This document shows, piece after piece, positions 8,319 to 14,421 of a stretch of 34,758 nucleotides of DNA (position 1 is the first letter of the stretch; each line of letters starts with the position of its first letter). Origin of the DNA: a virus. The notes below the pieces were generated by a model. That model saw only the letters and a list, made by a program, of their open reading frames with translations, was not told where the DNA came from and did no database searches. Where the stretch lies: positions 1 to 34,758 of the IMG/VR virus record IMGVR_UViG_3300010430_004776; one strand, written 5' to 3'. The translations under genes were made by a program, and so were the position numbers.

Positions 8319-8780
8319 ATGAAGTATTCGGATCGGACGCTGGGGGATGTGGCGGATTTTTTTGGGGTGGGGTTGGATGCTGTTAAGAAATGGCGGTCCG
8401 GTCCTGATCCGATGCCGGAGAAAGTTGGCAATCGGTGGCCGTTGGATGAGATTGCTCGATGGCGGTTGGGTCGGGTGCTGGCGCCGAAGGAGACTTCCGA
8501 GCAGCGCGAGCTGTTGGAGCTGCGGAAGTTGAGCGCGGAAGTTGAAGCGAAGGAGATGGCGCTGCGGCAGAAGGCGGCGGCGTTGGTGGATCGGACGGCG
8601 GCGATCGCCACGATCACCGAGATGTTTAACCGGGTACGACAACGGTTGTTGGCCGCGCCTGAGGAGTTGGCATCGGCTTTGCCGCAATCACTGCGGTCGG
8701 AATTCGTGGTCGAACTGAAACACAAAATGAACCTGATCCTCAAAGAGTTCGAAAGCTGGTCGGGCGATGTGGAGAAATAA
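8319..8780 (+). CDS. Phage terminase small subunit
   Basis: The open frame reaches back to 8103, but the ATG at 8319, behind a G-rich GGAGG stretch, gives a 153-residue protein that begins directly with a helix-turn-helix: TLGDVADFFGV, then AVKKWRSG and WPLDEIARW. This is the Nu1-like layout of small terminases, where the N-terminal domain binds the packaging site. Residues 60-95 are a charged coiled coil (ELLELRKLSAEVEAKEM), followed by a helical C-terminus that would contact the large subunit. The stop overlaps the start of the large terminase gene. The tandem repeat just upstream could be its DNA target. Confidence 0.75.
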   Translation: MKYSDRTLGDVADFFGVGLDAVKKWRSGPDPMPEKVGNRWPLDEIARWRLGRVLAPKETSEQRELLELRKLSAEVEAKEMALRQKAAALVDRTAAIATITEMFNRVRQRLLAAPEELASALPQSLRSEFVVELKHKMNLILKEFESWSGDVEK

Positions 8781-10845
8781 CCGCCTGATCGGCGGATTGA
8801 TTATGGTCGCTGCCCTTACGATTCCGGATGTCGACGACACCGCTGATTTTCGGGCGGCTTATGGTGCGTTTCGGCCTCGGCCGGATGTGCGGATGTTGGA
8901 TTGGTGCGTCGACAATGTCGTCACCGATGAGGGACGCGCCTACGATCATGCCGCTTATCCGCATCTGGGCGCGCCGGGGGGGCCGTTTGATCATTACGAT
9001 GATCCGCATTGCCGTACGCTCGCCTTGCAGTGGGCCACGCGGTTGGGCAAGACGTTCTCCGGCCAGTGCTTTTTAGTCAAGACGGCGGCCTGTGATCCGG
9101 CGCCGATGATCTTCGCCTCGGCGGCCGAGTCGTTGCTCAAACGCTCGTTGGGTCGCTGCTATCAAATGCTCCGCCGGCGTCCGCAGCTGCGGGCGTTGCT
9201 CAAATGGCAATCGGAGAAATCACAGAAACAGGATCTGATCGAGTTCAACGAATGCCAGATCGCCGGAGCGTGGGCACGCTCCACGACCTCGCTGGCGGAC
9301 ATGAACCGCAAGATCGGGCACGCCGGTGAAATCGACAAGTGGGAACATCTGAGCACGTCGAAAGAATCCGATCCGCAAAAGCTGTTTGACGACCGGTTCA
9401 AAGACCTGCAGCACGTGCGCAAGGTGACGTATGAATCGACGCCGGCGTTCAAAAACTCGTCGCGCATCGAACGGTTGCGGCTGGCCGGTTCGAATTGTTC
9501 CTACCACGTCCCCTGCCCGCACTGCAAAAAGTATCAGACGTTGGAGTTTGGCGACGGCAAAGAACCGGGCGGTATGCGGTTCGGCCGCGATCAGTCGGGG
9601 CGGCATGACGAGACGATTGCCAAGGCGACGGCGCATTACGAATGCCGACACTGTGGCAAGAAATGCGGCAACGATCACCGCTCCTGGATGATGCGGCGCG
9701 GTGTGTGGGCTCCCGACGGCTGCGGAATCAAAGACAAAATTGCATTGCGGATGACCGAGAAGCTGCTCCGCGATCGCAGCGGCTACCTGTGGCAGGGCTG
9801 GAAAAATGCCAAGTGGATCAGCGGCACACCGCTGCGGGACGGCGAATCGTTCAGCTCGCAACTCTCGTCACTCTACGCGCTCTCCCTGGACTGGGGAGAC
9901 ATTGCCAAGGAGTTTGTGGGGACGCGCGGCAAGCCGCATCTGTTTCGTAACTTCATTCAGCAGTGGCTGGCCCAAACGTGGGACGTGCGTGAAAACCAGC
10001 AGACCTGGGAGCAGCTGCACGCGCGGATGGTGATCGATGTGCCTCAGGGCGTGGTGCCGCTGGGCTTTTCGCTGGTGACGATGGGGATCGACAAACAAAA
10101 AGATCACTACGTCTATGTCTCCGAAGCCTGGGCCGAGGGGCAGGCGTCGCACACGGTCGCTTACGGGACGTGTGAGTCGATCGAGGAATTGGAGAGCGTG
10201 CTCCGCACGCGGTGGCCGCATCAGGATGGCGGCGACGCGGTCCCGCTCAAGCTGGCGTTGATCGATAGCGGCTACCGTCCGGCCGACGTGTTCGCGTTGG
10301 TGCGGGCGTGCAAGAAAAAACGGATTCCGCTGATGGCGTGTCGGGGATCTTCGACAGCGCTGACGTCGTATTACCAGAAAAAAAAGAACGGTCCTAAAAC
10401 ATCGGCGCCCGGCATGTGGGTGGTGTGGGTGGACACCAACTCGACACAAGACCGGCTGGAGCAGCAACTGCACTCATTGAAACCGGAAGATCCGGGCGGG
10501 GCGTCGCTGTATGCGGCATCGGCCGGCGAGCATCAAGATTACCTGGAGCAGCTGCTCAACGACGCGGCGTTTTCGGATCTGGACGGCAAGAACAACGTCC
10601 GCGAAAACTGGCAGCGGATCGACGAGGATATGCCCAACGATTTCCGGGACGCGAAACGGTATGCGTTCGTCGCCATGCTGGCGGGGACGCGCAACGGGCG
10701 GATCCGCCCACGGCCCGGCTTGCAACAGGCTGACGGTGCGGCGGTGCGGGAGTTGGCCGCGGCGGCCGGTGCGGGGTTGACGCTCAAGCCGCGTTTGACG
10801 TTGCAGCGGCCGAAGTTGGCGCCGGGGAAGAAGAGTAGACAGTAG
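8767..10845 (+). CDS. Phage terminase large subunit, GpA type
   Basis: A 692-residue packaging ATPase/nuclease of the lambda GpA family. The Walker A-like segment WATRLGKTFSG is at about residues 89-98, followed by a DPAPMIFASAAESL stretch typical of the family. A zinc finger-like pair (CPHCKK near 248, CRHCGKKC near 291) sits in the middle, and a nuclease-type second half contains LVTMGIDKQKDHYV and LALIDSGYRPADV. Length fits the family. The first ATG overlaps the small terminase stop by 14 bases; a second ATG at 8803 behind GGCGGA is an alternative. The last codons lie inside a GTAGGCAGTAGGC repeat, suggesting that repeat insertion shaped the C-terminus. Confidence 0.9.
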   Translation: MWRNNRLIGGLIMVAALTIPDVDDTADFRAAYGAFRPRPDVRMLDWCVDNVVTDEGRAYDHAAYPHLGAPGGPFDHYDDPHCRTLALQWATRLGKTFSGQCFLVKTAACDPAPMIFASAAESLLKRSLGRCYQMLRRRPQLRALLKWQSEKSQKQDLIEFNECQIAGAWARSTTSLADMNRKIGHAGEIDKWEHLSTSKESDPQKLFDDRFKDLQHVRKVTYESTPAFKNSSRIERLRLAGSNCSYHVPCPHCKKYQTLEFGDGKEPGGMRFGRDQSGRHDETIAKATAHYECRHCGKKCGNDHRSWMMRRGVWAPDGCGIKDKIALRMTEKLLRDRSGYLWQGWKNAKWISGTPLRDGESFSSQLSSLYALSLDWGDIAKEFVGTRGKPHLFRNFIQQWLAQTWDVRENQQTWEQLHARMVIDVPQGVVPLGFSLVTMGIDKQKDHYVYVSEAWAEGQASHTVAYGTCESIEELESVLRTRWPHQDGGDAVPLKLALIDSGYRPADVFALVRACKKKRIPLMACRGSSTALTSYYQKKKNGPKTSAPGMWVVWVDTNSTQDRLEQQLHSLKPEDPGGASLYAASAGEHQDYLEQLLNDAAFSDLDGKNNVRENWQRIDEDMPNDFRDAKRYAFVAMLAGTRNGRIRPRPGLQQADGAAVRELAAAAGAGLTLKPRLTLQRPKLAPGKKSRQ

Positions 10846-10863
10846 GCGGTAGGCAGTAGGCAG
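10835..10863. repeat. Tandem repeat, family C (AGTAGGC units)
   Basis: Four imperfect heptamers (AGTAGAC, AGTAGGC, GGTAGGC, AGTAGGC) run in tandem across the stop codon of the large terminase gene and abut the first family A repeat. Confidence 0.6.
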
Positions 10864-10865
10864 AA

Positions 10866-10896
10866 ATCACCACGGAGGCACGGAGGGCACGGAGAT
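10866..10896 (+). repeat. Family A repeat, forward copy 1
   Basis: ATCACCACGGAGGCACGGAG followed by GGCACGGAG. It faces an inverted copy at 11094-11113. Its GGAGGG lies seven bases before the ATG of the 66-residue gene, so the repeat itself carries the ribosome binding site. Confidence 0.7.
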
Positions 10897-11095
10897 GAAA
10901 AAAGGGGATTATGAGTGGCTGCAGTTGCGGGCGGGCCGCGTTCAGTTGCAGAAGGCGTTTGACGCTCTCGGTCGCGCCTTTAAGGAACTGTCTGCAGTGC
11001 AACCGGAAAGCAGTCACCTAGAGACAATCAGACTGCAAATGAGCGAGCTCACGGTATTGCTTGCGGAATGCGACGCAAATCTGAACGCTTCGTGA
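10895..11095 (+). CDS. Small hypothetical helical protein in inverted-repeat bracket
   Basis: A 66-residue protein (MKKGDYEWLQLRAGR...) predicted mostly helical, with heptad-like leucines (LETIRLQMSELTVLL). No family is recognised. The gene is bracketed by inverted copies of the CCACGGAG repeat, which also provides its GGAGGG ribosome binding site. It lies in the terminase-to-portal interval, where phages often carry small accessory genes. A head or DNA-packaging helper is possible; nothing in the sequence shows it. Confidence 0.5.
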   Translation: MKKGDYEWLQLRAGRVQLQKAFDALGRAFKELSAVQPESSHLETIRLQMSELTVLLAECDANLNAS

Positions 11096-11113
11096 TCTCC
11101 GTGGCTCCGTGGT
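11094..11113 (-). repeat. Family A repeat, inverted copy 2
   Basis: GATCTCCGTGGCTCCGTGGT is the reverse complement of the forward copy at 10866. It overlaps the stop of the 66-residue gene. Confidence 0.7.
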
Positions 11114-11154
11114 GAACTTTGTTTTTCAACCAAAATCGAAAAGGATTTCGTTTT

Positions 11155-11541
11155 ATGGCTAAGGCGACTACGAAAAAGCAGGATGCGGCGGAGAATGGGT
11201 CGGCTGAAAAGGAGCAGGCGGAGACGAAACCGACTGGGGAGATTCGTAAGACGCGATCGCCGCGGGTGTTCGCGGCGGTCTGCGAGCGGAATCCTAACCA
11301 CCAGTCGACGCGGATCTACAAAACCAAGGGGCGGACGCGGTATTGTGTCTGCGACGATTGCGGTCACACCTGGAAACAGGTGGGAGAACCGGCCGATCCG
11401 TTGGGGGAGTATTGCCGCGAGCTGGCCACGCAACTCGAAGCGCTCACCGAAGAGGCGCAGGCCGCGAAGGATGACACTGTTATCCTGAATCTCAACGAAG
11501 TGTTGGGAATCGTGGAGGACGTGCGGCTGTTGTTGGGGTAG
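11155..11541 (+). CDS. Zinc-ribbon-like hypothetical protein
   Basis: The ATG at 11155 follows an AAAGGA site and gives 128 residues. The N-terminal 40 residues are charged and low in complexity (Lys, Glu, Ala, Thr). The centre has a C...H and CVCDDCGHTW pattern (a Cys, a nearby His, then CxCxxC), consistent with a small zinc ribbon. The C-terminus is a helical acidic region (ALTEEAQAAKDD...LGIVEDVRLLLG). It lies between the large terminase and portal genes. Zinc-ribbon proteins in this interval could assist packaging or transcription; no specific family is recognised. Confidence 0.55.
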   Translation: MAKATTKKQDAAENGSAEKEQAETKPTGEIRKTRSPRVFAAVCERNPNHQSTRIYKTKGRTRYCVCDDCGHTWKQVGEPADPLGEYCRELATQLEALTEEAQAAKDDTVILNLNEVLGIVEDVRLLLG

Positions 11542-11542
11542 G

Positions 11543-11592
11543 GGTGAGGCTTGAGGCTACAGGGATTTGCCACAGAGGGCACGGAGATCACA
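11543..11592 (+). repeat. Family B plus family A repeats, left arm of a composite bracket
   Basis: GTGAGGCTTGAGGCTACAGG (family B) is followed by GCCACAGAGGGCACGGAG (family A). The same two families recur inverted at 12314-12361 in mirror order, giving nested inverted arms. Its GGAG lies nine bases before the ATG at 11596. Confidence 0.65.
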
Positions 11593-11595
11593 GAG

Positions 11596-11958
11596 ATGAT
11601 AAACCTTATTCGGCTCCGATGCTGGTTGCACAACAAGATCAAGATAAAGGCCTGGCGGTGGTGGAAACGGCTGTGCGGCACACTGAACTACAATGACCCT
11701 CTTTTTTTGAAGGACATTGACATTGAGGTGCTGTCTAACGGGAAAATGGTCAGTATTCCCGACAACGTTCGAATCTATGAATCGCTCGACGGGGAGTACA
11801 CCGCTATCGTAGTGAATGCCAGAGGCGGGATGGCTGAATACATGTTTTCAAATGCTCACAGCGGAATTCGGAAACCTACTCCTCCGCCGCCGGCAGGTGA
11901 TCCACGACGCTGGAAAGAGCCCAGACCTGTCTCACCACCTCCCCCGCCTCGCAAATAA
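11596..11958 (+). CDS. Hypothetical protein with proline-rich tail
   Basis: The frame is open from 11551, but residues upstream of the ATG at 11596 (GFATEGTEITE) are just the translated repeat; that peptide is a known artefact of such repeats. From 11596 it has 120 residues: a basic aromatic N-terminal helix (LHNKIKIKAWRWWKRL), a beta-rich middle (IDIEVLSNGKMVSIPDN) and a tail with PPPP runs and basic residues. No family is recognised. GGAG from the repeat serves as its ribosome binding site. Confidence 0.45.
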   Translation: MINLIRLRCWLHNKIKIKAWRWWKRLCGTLNYNDPLFLKDIDIEVLSNGKMVSIPDNVRIYESLDGEYTAIVVNARGGMAEYMFSNAHSGIRKPTPPPPAGDPRRWKEPRPVSPPPPPRK

Positions 11959-11979
11959 AAGCGACCAACGGGAGCTTGC

Positions 11980-12180
11980 TCAGGATACGGGATGCTCGAC
12001 TGAGACGGAATCGGTGCGCGGGCTGTATTTGGCGGCCAAGCATCGGATGGCCGATTTTTCAACTTCTTCCGACAGTTCAGCGAAAGCGCTGGCACCTCTT
12101 AGCGTTGTTTCAACTGAGACGTCGGCGCTCAGGGTCATCCCGTTACCCACGCGCCGCTCCAGGCGGATCCTTATTTTCAA
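11980..12180 (-). CDS. Small leftward gene with TTG start
   Basis: A 66-residue frame on the minus strand starting at TTG with AGGAGGAAG six to eight bases upstream, overlapping the stop of the 42-residue membrane peptide gene (TTGA overlap). The product (MKIRIRLERRVGNGMTLSAD...) has two basic beta strands, then a mixed segment with AFAELSEEVEKSAIR and a polar end. No family is recognised. It runs against the surrounding late genes and lies within the composite repeat bracket, so it looks like a transferred accessory cassette. It was missed by an ATG-only view. Confidence 0.45.
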   Translation of the reverse strand: MKIRIRLERRVGNGMTLSADVSVETTLRGASAFAELSEEVEKSAIRCLAAKYSPRTDSVSVEHPVS

Positions 12181-12305
12181 GACTCTTCCTCCTTGGGGGG
12201 CTTTGTGGCGATGTAGAATATTGCGACGGCCAGCAGCGCTCCGGCGGCAAATCCAATCCCGAGCCCGACGCCGATCCAGTAGAAAATTGCGGTGAATGTT
12301 TCCAT
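12177..12305 (-). CDS. 42-residue membrane peptide, leftward
   Basis: The minus-strand ATG at 12305 gives METFTAIFYWIGVGLGIGFA..., a single transmembrane helix of about 30 Gly/Ala-rich residues followed by a charged tail (TKPPKEEES). The ribosome binding site GGAG lies in the family A repeat arm upstream. The gene is too short for a standard ORF cutoff. It overlaps the next leftward gene by four bases, so the two form a two-gene operon oriented against the late genes. Small Gly-rich single-helix peptides can be toxins, holin-like or assembly subunits; no choice is possible here. Confidence 0.5.
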   Translation of the reverse strand: METFTAIFYWIGVGLGIGFAAGALLAVAIFYIATKPPKEEES

Positions 12306-12313
12306 GGGCTGTT

Positions 12314-12361
12314 GCTCCGTGCTCTCCGTGGCTCCGTGGTGATTTCAAGCCTGAGGCTACC
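12314..12361 (-). repeat. Family A plus family B repeats, right arm of the composite bracket
   Basis: CTCCGTGCTCTCCGTGGCTC followed by CGTGGTGATTTCAAGCCTGA and GGCTACC. It is the mirror of the arm at 11543-11592 (A inside, B outside). Confidence 0.65.
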
Positions 12362-12392
12362 GGCTTGTGGGCTGGTTGGCAATGTCTGTTGG

Positions 12393-12417
12393 GCACTGCT
12401 GGACAAGCCAGCAGTGG
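12393..12417. repeat. Perfect 9-bp hairpin repeat
   Basis: CACTGCTGG, loop ACAAG, CCAGCAGTG. A nine-base-pair stem in an otherwise gene-free 237-base interval before the gpW-like gene. There is no T run, so a terminator is unlikely. Confidence 0.55.
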
Positions 12418-12442
12418 CACCCCCGCCCCCCACTAAGCCCCT

Positions 12443-12477
12443 CGTGCGGTAGCACGCACCCAGCGGCGAATGCCGCG
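12443..12477 (-). repeat. Family D double hairpin, inverted copy
   Basis: CGTGCGGTAGCACGCAC followed by GCGGCGAATGCCGC. It is the reverse complement of the double hairpin that recurs at 17017, 17850 and 24171, with 16 of 17 bases matching in the first part. Confidence 0.6.
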
Positions 12478-12542
12478 TTCCATGTGGTAACTTGGTATTT
12501 GGGGGGTGTGGCGTGTTGGGGGGTGGTGGTAGAACCCCCGCC

Positions 12543-12791
12543 ATGAGTGTCGACACCGCTACATTGCTCTCGAAAGTTGAAGACGCGATTGCTGGCCTGC
12601 TGGATGCGATCATCGATCACCAGATCGAGGAGTATCAGGTCGGGAATCGTAAGATTCGTCGCGTGGATTTCGACAAGACGCTCGACGTGCTGTTTGCGCG
12701 GCGGGACAAGTTGAAAGCGATCGTTGCGCGGACCTCGACGTCACCGGTGCGGGTGGCCAAGCTGGGGAGGGCGCGCGGACTTGATCGGTAA
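12543..12791 (+). CDS. gpW-like head-tail joining protein
   Basis: The ATG at 12543 gives 82 residues; the open frame upstream is a repeat-rich G stretch. A first helix (ATLLSKVEDAIAGLLDAI), a short strand pair (EEYQVGNRKIRRVDF, like the V-x-x-x-G-R-x-V-x-F of lambda gpW) and a second helix (DKTLDVLFARRDKLKAIV) reproduce the gpW fold order. gpW fills the portal channel and prepares it for tail attachment. Position between the large terminase and portal genes is the lambda order. The C-terminal coding region overlaps the likely portal start. Confidence 0.6.
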   Translation: MSVDTATLLSKVEDAIAGLLDAIIDHQIEEYQVGNRKIRRVDFDKTLDVLFARRDKLKAIVARTSTSPVRVAKLGRARGLDR

Positions 12792-14421
12792 ACTCAAGGA
12801 AAAAGTGGCCCGGATGCTGGTCGGCTCGCCGCAAAAGTGGCAGCAGTCGCGCGTGCAAGCGCGGGCGGCGGAACTGGCGCAGCGGAAAGCGGCGATGCAG
12901 CTGCCGGCGTATATGGCGGCAAGCAGCGGCGGTTTTCAGGGGGGCAAGCTGGATCGGATCACCGAGGAATGGAACCCGGGCACGATCGGGCCGAACCGTG
13001 CGTTTCAGATGGACGGGAAGCGGCTGCGGGAGCGGGCGCGGGACCTGGTGCTGAACAATCCCAAGGCGCGGGCGGCGGTGGATGCGTATGTCGCCAATGT
13101 ATTGGAGTGCGGGATCACGCCGAAACCGCGATTTGATGATGAGGAGCGGCGTAAGCTGTGGACCTCGCACTGGGACCGCTGGGGGGGGATGTCGGCACAC
13201 GCCACGCGCGAAGCGGATGTGACGGGCAAACAGACATTGTATGAGCTGAATGCGCTGTGGTTGCGCGAAATTATTATTGGCGGCGGTTGCTTGGCGCATT
13301 ATGTGGAGCGGCCACTGCGGGGGCGGACGTTGCCGACGGCGATCGAGCTGATCCCCGAGGAGCGGTTTGCGGAAGAGGTGCAGTGGAGCGGGCCGAATAC
13401 CAAGACGGCCAACCCGGTGATCAACGGCGTGGAGATTGAAGAATCGACCGGCCGGGATGTGGCGTATTGGGTGTGGAGCGTGCAGCCCAACGATTTGCAA
13501 TTCGCGTTTGAGCGGGAGCCGCTGCGGTTGCCGGCCGAGGAATGCGAGTATTCGTATTTCCGGACTCAGATCGGGCAGTACCGAGGCTATTCGATGTTCC
13601 ACGCGGCGATCGTGTGGCTGTGGGCGCTGGGGTATTACACGGACAACGAGCTGAAAAACAGCGATGTCAAATCGTCCTGGGCGTACATGATTTTGACGGA
13701 CCTGGACGCCAGTGGCGGAGACTGGGCGGACCTGATGGATTCCAGCCCGGAATCGGGGACCGTGGATTATTACGGGAATACCGTGGAGAAGCTGGAACCG
13801 CAGAGCATCTGGCGGGGGCAGCCGGGCGACAAAATTCAAGCGGTGGGGCCGAATGTGCCGGGGAGTGATTCGCTGCCCTGGATTGAGTTGATTGACCGTT
13901 CAATCGCGATCGGCATGAATCTGAGTTACGAGGAATTGTGCCGCGATTACTCAAAGGGGAGTTTTTCGTCGGTGCGGGCTTCGGCAAATGCGGACCGTAA
14001 GCGGTACCGGCCGATGCAGAAATTCAACGTCAATCACTTTTCGAATCCGACCTATCGGCGGTTTGGTGCGGCGGCGGCGCGTGTGGGACTGGAAGGTTTC
14101 CCGCGTCCGGCGGAATACATGGCTGATCTGGATCACTGGCTGGCAGTCGACTGGCGTCCGCCGGGTTGGGAATCGGTCAATCCGAAAGATGACGCGGCCG
14201 CGGAAGATCTGAAACTCAAGAATGGCACAACGACACGCTCGATCGTGATCGGCAAAACCGGTGGCGATTGGGAAGAGGTCGACGAACAGCGGCAGCGGGA
14301 AATGGAATCGGAAGAGCGACGCGGTTTGCCGTCGTCGACAGCCGCGGCGGTGCCGGCGGCGACCGATCCGGAACTGAATGAAGATCAAGCGGCCGCCGTG
14401 CGGACCGCGTTAGGGGAATAG
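12781..14421 (+). CDS. Phage portal protein, lambda family
   Basis: The frame opens at an ATG at 12724, but the first 19 residues (Arg/Trp-rich) overlap the gpW-like gene in another frame. The TTG at 12781, eight bases after GGGAGGG, is the better start and gives 546 residues. The family signature is clear: RARDLVLNNPKARAAVDAYV near the N-terminus, GGGCLAHYVERP, IELIPEERF, then GYSMFHAAIVWLWALGYYTD, and the late DYSKGSFSSVRASANADRKR. The portal forms the dodecameric ring for DNA entry and exit. It is followed without a gap by the protease-capsid fusion (TAGATG). Confidence 0.85.
   Translation: MIGKLKEKVARMLVGSPQKWQQSRVQARAAELAQRKAAMQLPAYMAASSGGFQGGKLDRITEEWNPGTIGPNRAFQMDGKRLRERARDLVLNNPKARAAVDAYVANVLECGITPKPRFDDEERRKLWTSHWDRWGGMSAHATREADVTGKQTLYELNALWLREIIIGGGCLAHYVERPLRGRTLPTAIELIPEERFAEEVQWSGPNTKTANPVINGVEIEESTGRDVAYWVWSVQPNDLQFAFEREPLRLPAEECEYSYFRTQIGQYRGYSMFHAAIVWLWALGYYTDNELKNSDVKSSWAYMILTDLDASGGDWADLMDSSPESGTVDYYGNTVEKLEPQSIWRGQPGDKIQAVGPNVPGSDSLPWIELIDRSIAIGMNLSYEELCRDYSKGSFSSVRASANADRKRYRPMQKFNVNHFSNPTYRRFGAAAARVGLEGFPRPAEYMADLDHWLAVDWRPPGWESVNPKDDAAAEDLKLKNGTTTRSIVIGKTGGDWEEVDEQRQREMESEERRGLPSSTAAAVPAATDPELNEDQAAAVRTALGE

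Noticed and set aside
11551-11595. N-terminal extension GFATEGTEITE of the gene at 11596
   Set aside because: It is the translated CCACAGAGGGCACGGAG repeat; the ATG at 11596 with GGAG upstream is the better start.
10866-12361. CRISPR array
   Set aside because: The repeats are few, inverted instead of direct, irregularly spaced and do not enclose equal-length spacers.
12724-12780. ATG start of the portal gene at 12724
   Set aside because: The 19 extra residues are Arg/Trp-rich and overlap the gpW-like gene; the TTG at 12781 behind GGGAGGG fits better.
12610-13839. 409-residue minus-strand frame
   Set aside because: It is antisense to the clear portal gene, Pro/Arg/His-rich, with no ribosome binding site.
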